From positions 29,933,127-29,997,126 of the forward strand of contig JASEVX010000005.1 in the NCBI GenBank assembly GCA_031761405.1: 64,000 bases of DNA, given 5' to 3'. A program made the translations under genes and the position numbers. Source of the DNA: Serripes groenlandicus (lineage: Eukaryota; Mollusca; Bivalvia; Cardiida; Cardiidae). Shown here one piece after another: positions 53,144-63,497 of this stretch. The notes below the pieces were generated by a model, which was given only the letters and a program-made list of their open reading frames with translations, did no database searches and was not told the DNA's origin. The first letter of the stretch is position 1. The number at the start of each line of letters is the position of its first letter.

Positions 53144-53568
53144 CACGTCATCGACTTCCGGGGCTTTGAGGCAATGGAGCCACCAGATCTGTTTACGCCT
53201 CCCTGTGGTCTTATCTTGGGTTCTCTCTTTTAGTCATCAATTAACCTTAACCCACATGTAGACACATTTGTCCGCATATTTTTTGTATACGAATTTACGT
53301 AGATACATTGTCAACAACAACATCTAAGCGGCAAACTCATGACTTCGATCACGATTTGAAACAACGAAAAACATTCAAGTTATTATGTACAGATCAAAAC
53401 GAAACCAAACGACACCGATTGTATTATATTTTAGAAATATTTGTTAAAATACTCTTACTGTGTTCATCGGATTGGTGTCTTATTACCATACATCGCATGA
53501 TTAAATCAGTACTTCGCAATATAAGGGATAACGTTCTGTTTTGCAATACCATTTTTAGCTAACACAGT

Positions 53569-53798
53569 TTAACCCTTTTCCCACATATAGACGCTTTCTG
53601 ACGCCTCTGCAGCAGACAGCTTTTTGAAAACATAGTGACAAAAGAAGAAATTGCTCAAAACGAGCAATTTCTCCTTTTGCCACAATGTTTTCCACTTTTA
53701 GTCACAGGTTGTCCATACAATTAAAGAGATTTTTTGTTTTTTATAAAATATGTTCAAAGTCGTCTGCTGCAGAATTGTCGTATGAGGGAAAGCGTTAA
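53569..53798. mobile_element. Family A MITE, intact 230 bp
   Basis: TTAACCCTTTTCCCACAT to ATGAGGGAAAGCGTTAA, hairpin AGAAATTGCTCAAAACGAGC. Confidence 0.92.
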
Positions 53799-53905
53799 AC
53801 AAAATGTCTAAGCACATTTAGAGACGTTCTATTAAAATGGAAATCACAGTCTGACTCTTGCTGGAACTGTAAGAGCCGGCTTACTTGGCAATGTCAATGA
53901 AACTC

Positions 53906-54135
53906 TTAACCCTTTCCCTCATACGACAATTATGCAGCAGACGACTTTGAACATATTTTGTCAAAAAATAGAAAATCTCTATAATTGAATGGATAATCTA
54001 TGGCTTAAAATTGAAAACATTGTGGCAAAAGGAGAAATTGCTCGTTTTTAGCAATTTCTTCTTTTGCCACTATGTTTTCAAAAAGCTGTCTGCTGCAGAG
54101 GCGTCAGAAATTGTCTATATGAAGGAAAGGGTTAA
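53906..54135. mobile_element. Family A MITE, intact 230 bp
   Basis: TTAACCCTTTCCCTCAT to ATGAAGGAAAGGGTTAA. Opposite orientation to the copy 100 bases upstream, so the pair can fold back. The 100-codon frame across it is repeat sequence. Confidence 0.92.
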
Positions 54136-55076
54136 GCTCCAGCAGGTGCGATTGGTATTTGTTGTATATACCTTATATATTGTTTATCTCGATGTAAATA
54201 CAAGGTATGGGACTAATATGATCTTTCCTGTCATTCCCGATATGACCCCAGCCTTTGACAGCGGCGTAAACCAAAAAACAAACGAAATCCCATTTAGCAT
54301 ATTCAGATATTAGACACCCAATCTTACGACACAGTCTCTGAAAACTTCCCGAATCTAGAGCTCTGTTTTAAATATCCTATAATTCTATGTAGTTGTGTTA
54401 CGTATTTTGGTAGTGGTTTTAACTTTAAACAAAACACGGTTGTGACGAACTGTATTTCTTTGTATTATGCATTATTTCGTAACTCGTTCAAAAATGAACT
54501 ACGATCTTTTATCTTTTAATTGTTTAATTATATTCTTAACAACCGTCAATGTTGATTTTTGTTTTACTGTTTACCTGATGAGATACTTTATTGTCGTTGG
54601 TTTTGAGAAAATCTGAGGCAATGTACGTAATTTCTCGAAAACAGGAACATATGTTATATGTTTGGATTTTTTTTAAATTAACAGTGGAGTATATCAAGGG
54701 AAAGATATTTTTCCTTTATAAGCATTTTCTCCTTTGCCCTCAATGTTTTCCAAAAAAAACAGTATGTTGCAAATGCGCTTTTTGTTTATTTCTTTTACGC
54801 CGTTTTCAACAGCTAAGTTCATATCGCGGCGGACAGACAAGATGGTGCAACCTAATAAGCCGGCACTTACGGTTCAAGCAAGGGTCAGACTGTGGCTTCC
54901 TTTCCTCTTGAGTCTCCCCAAGCCACAGGCTTCTGCAAATGCGTCTTAAGTCTTCAATAAATAAGAGAGGGTTGAATAGGACTGAATCAGCACTAAAAGT
55001 GTTAAACACATGACAAAACAGCAAAGATACCAGACAAAGATTTGTTCTGTCATCAAATTAACGAATTCAGTGCATA
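54136..55076. other. Intergenic, nothing recognised
   Basis: AAGCATTTTCTCCTTTGCCC near 54720 may be a family A trace. No gene is supported. Confidence 0.35.
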
Positions 55077-55573
55077 TTAACCATTTCCTACACGCAGACG
55101 CCGAGCCACTGTAGCTCAGTCGGTAGTGACAAGAGCAATCAATCGAGGTGTTGCAAGTTCGAATCCCATCTAGGCCAATATTCTTTCCGACGTTTGACAA
55201 AAGTCATTCGTATTTCACCAATGGGCTAACAGTCTATGCGGAAAAGTAACTTGGAAAATATGTTGTGTGAGAAAGACAGAAAACGCATGAGTATGTGAAC
55301 TGACCGCCGTGATATGACTGAACAATTGTTGAAACGGCGTTAAACCCAAATCAATCAATCAATCAATCAATCAATCCCACATGCAGGCGTATCTTGGCGC
55401 ATTTGCAGCAGGCGACTTTGGAAAAACATATTGATAGAAGGAGAAATTTAAACCACAATGTTTTAAACTCGATACAATAGTTATACTTTTATTAATAGAG
55501 ATTTTCCATTTTTAGCCTAGATGTTTCCCAAGCCCTCTGTTGAGTATTTGTTGTATGAGGGAACATGTTTTAG
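55077..55573. mobile_element. Family A MITE carrying a SINE
   Basis: TTAACCATTTCCTACACGC starts the copy, which is interrupted at 55103-55378 and resumes with GCAGCAGGCGACTTTGG. The right end is GTATGAGGGAACATG. Confidence 0.75.
55103..55378 (+). mobile_element. SINE-2, full length, nested in family A
   Basis: tRNA-like head GTAGCTCAGTCGGTAG (A-box) and AGTTCGAATCCC (B-box), tail GTTGAAACGGCGTTAAACCC and (AATC)7. Flanks TTCCTACACGCAGACG and ATCCCACATGCAGGCG are an aged target duplication. It is the most complete SINE in the window. Confidence 0.85.
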
Positions 55574-55585
55574 TTAATTCATAAA

Positions 55586-55849
55586 ATAAGCCGTCCCGCG
55601 AGAAAACCAACATTATGGCCTCTGCATAATGTATCGACCCAGATCAGCCTGCGCAGTCTGCGCAGACTGATCCGGGCCGACACATTCCGTCTCAGGGGGA
55701 TAGAGGTATAGAGTAATGATTCCTGAAACAGAAAATCCACAGTAGGCGAAAAAGTGTCTGTTCGGGTTAGCATGCGCGGCATGCTTGCCTGGTCCACGTC
55801 GATACTTTATGAAGAGTCCACAATGTTGGTTTTATCGCTGGACGGCTCA
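55586..55849. mobile_element. Family B MITE
   Basis: ATAAGCCGTCCCGCGAG to TATCGCTGGACGGCTCA. Confidence 0.88.
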
Positions 55850-55929
55850 GTAATGATCACTGGGTCTTTAAGATCCTTTGAGCCGCGCCAGGTGATAAAC
55901 TCGTTTAAACATTGTGTTTGGGTTAGGAG

Positions 55930-56010
55930 AAAATGTTCATCATGAGCAATTTTTCCTTTTTGCCACATATATTTTCTATTTTATTCTAAACTTCTGACAA
56001 TATATTTGAT
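55930..56010. mobile_element. Family A fragment
   Basis: GAGAAAATGTTCATCATGAG and TTTTGCCACATATATTTTC. Confidence 0.5.
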
Positions 56011-56176
56011 GAATTTTGACCATTTCCATGATGTTAACGATTGTGCACGCCTCTGCATTAAAGTGCATTAGAAGATAATGTGAACAAGAAAGATCGCTTA
56101 TTGTAAGCATTTCTTTTTCATTTTCCGTCTAATATTTCAAATTCATTACAAAATAAAACTAGGTGTGGATTATACT

Positions 56177-56290
56177 GGTTATCAGATAATCTACATGTTG
56201 AATCGTCTAAAGTTATTCCATATAATTACCCGGTTATCAGATAATCTACATGTTGAATCGTCTAAAGTTATTCCATATAATTACCCGGTT
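56177..56290 (+). repeat. 55-bp tandem duplication
   Basis: GGTTATCAGATAATCTACAT starts identical 55-base units at 56177 and 56232, with a partial third at 56287. Confidence 0.95.
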
Positions 56291-56456
56291 ATCGGTCACA
56301 ACACATTTGCAGTAAACAACTTCGGTAATACTGAGGCAAGAATATGTTAACTCGAATAAAGTGAAAGTATATTTATTGACGGAAACATTGTGACAAAACA
56401 AGAAAATGCTCATTTGGAGCAATATCAAAGTGCGCCAGCATGTAGGATAGGGTTAA
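56291..56456. mobile_element. Family A MITE, worn
   Basis: CATTTGCAGTAAACAACTTC, AAAATGCTCATTTGGAGC and TAGGATAGGGTTAA. Confidence 0.6.
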
Positions 56457-56776
56457 TTTTAATTTGGTATCATATATGTAGAACATATTTATGTCACAAA
56501 CACGTTTGTGTACGTGCAACAGTAGAAAATATTTATTAGATCTATTGTAACAGAGTTCTCTATGTCATTTCGGGAAGTGGAACAAATCCCAAATAAATCA
56601 GAGTCATGTCATACTAACAAAATGGACCTTATCGCATTCCCCTAGTATGACAACAAATCGGATGCGCGCAGAAATGAATCTATTAAGGATACACTTATAG
56701 CATCGGAAGTTTTATCTATGTTTATTCTTAATGTAGGCGGACAATGGAGGTGTATGTACATGCTTAAAACATCTAG
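56457..56776. other. Intergenic, nothing recognised
   Basis: No feature could be supported here. Confidence 0.4.
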
Positions 56777-56999
56777 ATATGAGCATTTCCATGAGAAAAG
56801 GTACAAGTTGACTTTTGGGAACAGTGGAGATTCAGATGAGCTTGTGCATCCGCACAGTTAGATCAATATCTCATTTGGTCATAAGTTGTTTACATAAGCT
56901 TGTGTAGATTATAATAAGGCGGGGCAGATGTGCAGGCTGATCCGTACCTACATTGTTCTGAAATGCCAACTTGTTCCTTTTCCCATGCACGGATACATA
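56777..56999. mobile_element. Family F MITE
   Basis: ATATGAGCATTTCCATGAG, GGCGGGGCAGATGTGCAGGC and TTGTTCCTTTTCCCATGCAC. Confidence 0.75.
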
Positions 57000-57000
57000 A

Positions 57001-57261
57001 TAGAGCTGTTCTACGAGAAAACCAGCATTATGGACTCTGCGTAATGTATCGACCCGGATCAACGCAGTCCGCGCAGGCTAATCTGGGCCGACACATTCCG
57101 TTCCAGGGGGATAGAGGTATAGAGTAATGATACCTGAAACAGAAAATTCACAGGAGGCGAAACGTGTCTGTCCGGATTAGCCTGCGCGGCATGCTTAAGT
57201 TGATCCGGGTCGATACTTTACGCAGAGTAGACAACGTTGGTTTTCTCGCGGAACGGCTCAT
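57001..57261. mobile_element. Family B MITE
   Basis: TAGAGCTGTTCTACGAG to CTCGCGGAACGGCTCAT. It follows the family F copy with no gap. Confidence 0.88.
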
Positions 57262-57336
57262 GTATAAATTACAGCCTCTACAGAGCAACGTCTGTAGGAG
57301 TCATAGTTCTAAAGATGTTGTTATTGTTGTTTTTAA

Positions 57337-57745
57337 AACCCGTTCCCACATACAGACGACTCTGAAGCAAGCGACGTTTGAAAACGTAAAAACATAGAAC
57401 ATCATCATAAAAGAAAGCATAATAATTAAATAAAATTGAAAACATTGTGGCCTTCTGCCGCAATGTTTTTTAAAAGTCGTCTGCAGCAGATGTGTCAGAA
57501 AGCGTCTGTATGTGGGGAAAAGGTAAAGGGTAAAACCCGTTCCCACGTACTGACGACTCTGAAACAGACTACTTTTGAAAACATTGCGACAAAATTGCTT
57601 CAACGTTTTCAACATTTTTTGATAGTTACACCTTCATTTATAGAGACTTTTTCACAATTCTGCCTACACATTTTCAAAGTGGCTAGCTGCAGATTTGTCA
57701 TTTGTTGGTATGGCTTAAAACATTCTCCTGATAGAAACACGTTTT
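57337..57745. mobile_element. Two family A MITEs in tandem
   Basis: Copies at about 57337-57520 and 57529-57745, both starting AAAACCCGTTCCCAC. ACGACTCTGAA and AAGTCGTCTGCAGCAGATG mark the arms; both are worn. Confidence 0.7.
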
Positions 57746-57997
57746 AACGCACCTGAATGCAGACACTATTGGAAACCATTGTAGGATTTTCTACATTGCA
57801 TCCCAAGGATTGTTTCTTCGTTCGAGGGGTTTGCATTCATTAGTTAGAAGGTCACACCAATTGTCGTCTTTAAAGCAAAAATAACATCCTGTAGAAAAAC
57901 AGACATACGTATTTTGGAAAATAAGTTGGGTTTCTTTAAACGTAGATTATGTGATGCATTCTGAATAGAGAAAAACCCATGAACATGGATGGACATT

Positions 57998-58250
57998 TGA
58001 GCCGTCCCGTGAGAAAACCAACAGTGTGGACTCTGCGCAAAGAAAGTATCGACCCGGATCAGCCTAACATGCCGCACAGGCTTACCCGGACATACACTTT
58101 TCTCCACCTGTGGATTTTCTGCTTCAGGAATCGTTACTCAATACCTCTATTCCCCTGAGACTGAATGTGTCGGCGCGGACTGCGCTGGCTGATCTGGGTC
58201 GATACATTACTCAGAGGCCATAATGTTGGTTTTCTCGCGGAATGGCTCAG
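57998..58250. mobile_element. Family B MITE
   Basis: TGAGCCGTCCCGTGAG to CTCGCGGAATGGCTCA, with an internal shortening after AATGTGTCGG. Confidence 0.88.
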
Positions 58251-58434
58251 TTTATCTTAAGTGAAATTATGAATTCTGTTACAATAACCTCGTGTTTAGT
58301 CTGCATAATAATATATCTTTCTTTTGGTCCAGATTCCGAATTGTAGTTGTCATGGTAACGATTAAAATATAATTATCTTTGTATTGTTGATCTCCGCTTT
58401 TTTCCTAGTTGTTTAGTGTATACGTCACTCACTC

Positions 58435-59308
58435 AGCAGAGCTACAGATAAGAGAGTATCGAACAACTGAGTACTGTTATTGAAGAAACTCCACAAAGGT
58501 CTGTACGTAGAAAGTTAGGTAACATTACTAACAATGCAAGTGCATCTAGTGTCTACAGGATGCTGAAATTCGATTTGAAATTAAAACCGTACACTATTTA
58601 TATTATGCAACACTTGAAACCTTCTGATATTGACAGTCGGCTTGCGTTCACCACGTGGATGAAAGATCGACCGGATATAGCAGACAATACTTGGTTTTCA
58701 GATGAAGCGCATTTCTACTTAAATGTTTAGTAAACAAACGTAACTGTCGTTTCTGCGGTAAAGAAAAAACAAATATGTACAAAGAAAGATCTTTGCATTC
58801 TGAGAAAGTAACTGTTTGGGCAGCATTAAGTTCTTCTGGCATTGTTGGTCCATTTTTCTTTGAGGATGAGGACGGTGAGGTAGAGACAATTAACAGTACT
58901 CGATATTTAGATCTCCTAAAAAAGAAGTTTGTGCCAGCATTAAGGAGAGAGGGTATGGACCTTAACACACTGTGGTTTCAGCAAGATGGTGCTACTCCGC
59001 ACACTTCCAGGGAGGTACTTTCGTGGCTTGAGAGAAGGTTCGGTACAAACTTTTTTTTTTACAGGACAGACACAGTATGGCCCCCTCATTCTCCCGATCT
59101 GAGTCCGCTGAACTTTTCCCTGTGGGGATATCTCAAAGACAGGGTGTACAGCCCCTCAACAGCATCTCTAGAAGATTTGAAAATATCCAGCAAGCCAGAA
59201 ATAATAAATATTTCAACGGACACCTGCAAATCAGTGATTTGTAACTTCAAGAAACGTCTAGACGTCGTAATGCAACAAAAACGACGTCATCTGGAACACT
59301 TGTTGTAA
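58435..59308 (+). pseudogene. Tc1/mariner-type transposase, frameshifted
   Basis: A DDE-superfamily transposase of the IS630-Tc1-mariner group. The first frame reads TPQRSVRRKLGN, SSVYRMLKFDLKLKPY and NTWFSDEAHFYLNV, then a stop at 58728-58730. A one-base shift restores VNKRNCRFCGK and runs through the 177-codon ORF starting at 58775, with VTVWAALSSSGIVGPFFF, WFQQDGATPHTS and WPPHSPDLSPLNFSLWGYLK. The three catalytic acidic residues are visible, with 36 residues between the second and third. The N-terminal end and left terminal repeat are missing; ATGAAACACCCTGTA near 59460-59474 looks like the right terminus. Confidence 0.88.
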
Positions 59309-59604
59309 AACTGACATATTGAGAAAACCCGTATAAAGGCATGTGTTTAAGATAATCTTCTGATAAAACTTTACTCTCTCTACTATCACATTGTTACATT
59401 TATTTAAGCGTGTTTTACATTGTTAGAGAAATATACAGCACCACAATGGTAACATATAATATGAAACACCCTGTATTACTGATTGCGTCTGTTTTTAAGA
59501 TTTTATAAATTCTTTTTATTATTGAGTTATCATTTGAATTAAAAAAAATAGTCCAATGTTTAATCATGTTATATTTTCTTAAAATCGACAGCGGGATTCG
59601 CCCT

Positions 59605-59690
59605 AACTCACATACAAACGCTTTGTGACGCATCTGCAGGAGACGACCTTTGACAACATATAGTGTCTATATGTTGGAAAAGGTTGTGTG
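59605..59690. mobile_element. Family A fragment
   Basis: ACGCATCTGCAGGAGACGAC and TATATGTTGGAAAAGGTT; the whole middle is gone. Confidence 0.5.
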
Positions 59691-59984
59691 TCCATTGTAC
59701 GCAATCCATATATAATAATAATAAAGATAAAAAAAGAAAAGAAATCAAATCTGATCTTAACGAAGGTTGCACATATTACAATTACATATGACGCCTTTAA
59801 ATAGAAATTACATTTATTTTTAATAAGGTGAATTTTAGAACGATACAGTGTTCATAATGATATATGAGAACATGAAATGATTGATTGACATGAAAATACA
59901 TAAAACAAAATAGTCTGTTAAATGTATGTATAAAAGGGTATAAACAATAAGAACATTATGACGAAAGAGTTATATCACGGCGTT

Positions 59985-60165
59985 TCCTTGGAAGGTTACC
60001 AGTACTACTGGCCCATTTATCCTGATCCCAGCCAGTCAGTCGTAATGCTAACCCCGAAAACCTTGAGCGCGAAAGAGGGCAGCCATTACTACCATCTTTG
60101 GTATGACCCGGCCCAGGATTGAACCCGCGGCGAACGCTATACCACTACACCACCGAGGTGTTATA
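59985..60165 (-). mobile_element. SINE-1, full tRNA head, minus strand
   Basis: The minus strand has A-box GGTGTAGTGGTATAGCG, B-box GGGTTCAATCC, then GGGCCGGGTCATACCAAAG and the tail AGTACTGGTAACCTTCCAAG then GAAACGCC. Confidence 0.8.
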
Positions 60166-60719
60166 GGGTCAACTTTGAAACTTGAGTCATCAAAAACTAG
60201 ATCTTCATGTCAATATCAGGTGGGCGACCTCTTGGTTTGTGTTTGCATTGCCAACTTTAGGGCTTATCAGGCTATTGAGCTACATGTATCTCTATCTCCG
60301 AGCAATACTGGAGGGTTATTGATAACCTGCTGAGATGACACAATACCGAAAACATTTCATCTTTCTGATGCACCGAATTTTAGTTAAATGTTCAAAAAGG
60401 ACCAAATTATATTTATAAAATAAAGATTTCAGAAAGTACAAATGAAAGAGAGCAACATTCTGCATCTTGAACCATTTGAAATGAAGCGATCGGATGTTTT
60501 AAAATACCTTAATAAAGCAGAATAATATTTAGCTCCTTCTTATTTTAATGTCCCTTTGGCTGCCAAACAAAACCTGAAAAAGAAGCAAAATGTCACATTA
60601 ATGAGCAAAGGTTTTCCTAACATAATCGTGTGAATGGAAAGATCCATTCATTAACTAATTAACTTTTTCTTTTCCTCTATGACTCCATAGGAGCTTTCGA
60701 GACACCGGATTTCCCCATG
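60166..60719. other. Intergenic, nothing recognised
   Basis: No feature could be supported here. Confidence 0.4.
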
Positions 60720-60915
60720 CATTTGACATACAAGATGATATTAACATACAACATGTATTTGACATACAACATGTATTTGACATACAACATGTATTTGACA
60801 TACAACATGTATTTGACATTCAACATGATATTAACATACAACATGTAATTGACATATACAACATGTAATTGATATACAACATGTTATTGCCATCAAACAT
60901 GTAATTGACATTGTC
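60720..60915 (+). repeat. 18-bp tandem repeat
   Basis: ACATACAACATGTATTTG in about 10 copies, regular in the middle and variable at the edges. Confidence 0.92.
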
Positions 60916-61059
60916 ATTGACATACGTATTACCTGCACATCGGTCATGTTACGAATATCCTCTAAACAGGTTTCGTCATTTTTTGGTAAACAGGTAAATC
61001 TGGACATATCACATTAATAGCAATTGTGGGTCGTCGCTCAGGATCATCGCTAGATTTTA

Positions 61060-61790
61060 AAAATATTGGTTAAGGATTGTTTGAAGATGGCGTACGTGTA
61101 GCTGACCTCCCATGTTGTTTTTGGCGTTCATAAACTGACAATGTCTCGTCTACAAGTACGGTTCCGCCAGACAGACAGTGTGATCAGGTAAACCTCGTTA
61201 CGCCACTGGAAAACCCCAACTTGTGACCTCATTCAGACGTATCATGGTTTCCCCGAAGCATGTAACTCAACTTACCAGGATTACGATTGTTACTGCCCGT
61301 AATCGGCTGAATGCTGCACTACTTCGAGATTGTCGCCCTAACGTTGATATCCCATTGAACGTAGGCCTACGTCACCGTGTAGCAAGTCTTTATTTGGCTC
61401 GACAACATGTTGGATGGATATGAAGGTAGGATCGTTTTTATAGATGAGTACAACATTATTCTTCATGAAGCAGATGGCAGGATGCGAGTATGGAGACGGA
61501 AATGTGAAAGTATTGGCTCTACTTACATCGTCCAACGTGATCGCTACGGTGGTAGAAATGTCTTGGTATGGATCGATATTTCACATAGCGGGAAGACAGA
61601 ACTTAAAACCATACGTGATAACCTAAATAGGTCCGTTATTGTTTTATACTGAATATTGTTCCCGCCATCGTTCAAACTGACGTATCATAGCGCAATCACA
61701 TGAATATTCCCCGATTGCGTATGTATGGGATTATCTAGGACATTAAGGATAAACGGACCAGTAGAACTGTTACTTAAACCAGCAAACAAC
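61060..61790 (+). pseudogene. Second, different Tc1-like transposase remnant
   Basis: Pieces in several frames resemble a Tc1-like transposase: RLQVRFRQTDSVI (paired-like helix-turn-helix end), TIVTARNRLNAALLRDCRP, VGLRHRVASLYLARQHVGW, RIVFIDEYNIILHEADGRM and RDRYGGRNVLVWIDISH. At least two frame changes (near 61220 and 61415) and stops break it, and the third catalytic region after 61660 is barely recognisable. It is more decayed than the copy at 58.4 kb and belongs to a different lineage. Confidence 0.75.
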
Positions 61791-61794
61791 TTAA

Positions 61795-61855
61795 TAAAAC
61801 TGGAAAAAATGCTGTAAACGGCGTTAAACACCAAACGATCAATAAACAATAAATA
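61795..61855 (+). mobile_element. SINE-2 tail fragment
   Basis: TAAAACTGGAAAAAATGCTG, AAACGGCGTTAAACACCAAA and an AATAAAC-rich end sit directly after the transposase remnant. Confidence 0.55.
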
Positions 61856-62335
61856 ATATGAGACGCCGGTGTTTAGCTGTAATTTACAAACGGGATGGAC
61901 ACATGAAATATTGACTAGACAGATTTTTGTTTGCCCCTTTGTTTAACATGAAGTTAAAATATCGTTATTTGTCAAAACTGTTTGATATAAACACTGGATA
62001 ATAAATAAACTATACGGTAAGTAATTAGGTTTTACTTTTAGGATTTTGTTTTCAAAATCTGAGTCGCAATATATAAGCAGTGACTAAACTTTTTCTTCTG
62101 AGTATATTGTATTAAACGTTCATGTATGTTTTACGGTCATAAGCTGACTACTTTGCTAAGCTCCATTTGTTATATCTAAGCAAACGTTTGTCTCTGTTAT
62201 GCCTTTAATAATTGGAAAAACACACCATTTAAAGTTAAGATCACGAATTGAGATTTCTGTGTTCCATAACTCTGCCTTGTATAAAGCAAGACCCCTTCTC
62301 ACTTAAAAAGTTATTGTTATAATCTCTCTGCACAC
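61856..62335. other. AT-rich stretch, nothing recognised
   Basis: No feature could be supported here. Confidence 0.4.
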
Positions 62336-63490
62336 ACTAAGCTTTACTGCAATGGTCTAAGCAACTTTAGGAAATGAAATATATCAGAAGCATGAGTTAT
62401 TTCTCCTAGTCCATCATATAAGCGCTTTACATAAATTACAAAGACCCGAAACAAGCGGCTTAGCTAACCTATCTTACAATGATCTAAGCGGGACAACTTG
62501 TGAAAAATGTAATTAATATTATGGTCTAGGGGAAACAACTTTAGAAAATGAAATATATCAGAAGCACGAGTTATTTCCCCTATACCATAAAATCATTAAA
62601 ATACACAAACAACTACAGAAAATGAAATATATCTGAAGCACGAGTTATTTCCCTTAGACCATAACATTATTAAACTACGTTATTTAATGCCGTCTTAGCT
62701 CAGCTGCCCTGCAAAGGTGTAAGGTAGGCAACTTTTGAAAAATCTTATAAGGGAACAACCATAAACTATAAGAGACTTACATAAAATACAAAGAACAAAA
62801 ACAAGCGTCTTAGGTAAGCTATCCTGCAATGGTATAAAACTTTTGATAATTGTAATTAATTTAATGGTCTAATGGAAACAACTCTAGAAAATGAAATTTA
62901 TGAGAAGCACAAGTTATTTCCCTAGACCATTACATTTCTGATGTGGCATCATATAAGCGCTTTACATAAAATACAAAGGCCCAACTTATCTTTGTCTGCA
63001 ATGGTCTAAGGGAGACAACTTTTGAAAAATGAAATAAATGTTCTGTTCTAGGGGAAACAACTAAAATATATCAGAAGCACGAGTTATTTCGCCTAGACTA
63101 TAAAATCATTAAAACACTAAAACGACCGTCTTAGGCTGAAATGGTCTAAGGGAGACAACTTTTGAAAAAAATAATTAATTTTATGGTCTAGGGGAAACAA
63201 CTCTAAAAAATGAAATATATCAGAAGCACGAGTTATTGCCCTTAGACCATAACATTATTAAACTACAATAACGACCGTCTTAGAAAGGCTTTTCTGCAAT
63301 GGTCTTAGGGAGACATCTTTTGAAAAATGATACCAATTTTATGGTCTAAGTGAAACAACTATAGAAAATGAAATATATCTGAAGCATATCAGAGTTATTT
63401 CCCATATACCATAAAATCATTAAAATACAAAAACGACCGTCTTAGTCTGCAATGGTCAAAGGGAGACAACTTTTAAAAAATAGTATCAAT
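62336..63490. repeat. Degenerate tandem array of hairpin units
   Basis: Units of about 150-170 bases carry ATGGTCTAGGGGAAACAACT then, about 40 bases later, its inverse AGTTATTTCCCTTAGACCAT, so each can fold into a hairpin. ATGAAATATATCAGAAGCAC lies in the loop and ACGACCGTCTTAG between units. Clear copies start near 62520, 62862, 63040, 63183 and 63340. It ends right before the LINE fragment. Confidence 0.8.
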
Positions 63491-63497
63491 TTTATAA

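Noticed and set aside
55105..55178. True tRNA gene
   Set aside because: It has A- and B-boxes but lacks a closed acceptor stem and runs into a SINE body and tail.
60103..60333. 76-codon frame starting MTRPRIEPAAN
   Set aside because: Its start is the reverse side of a SINE tRNA head (TRPRIEPA reflects the B-box complement), with no further similarity.
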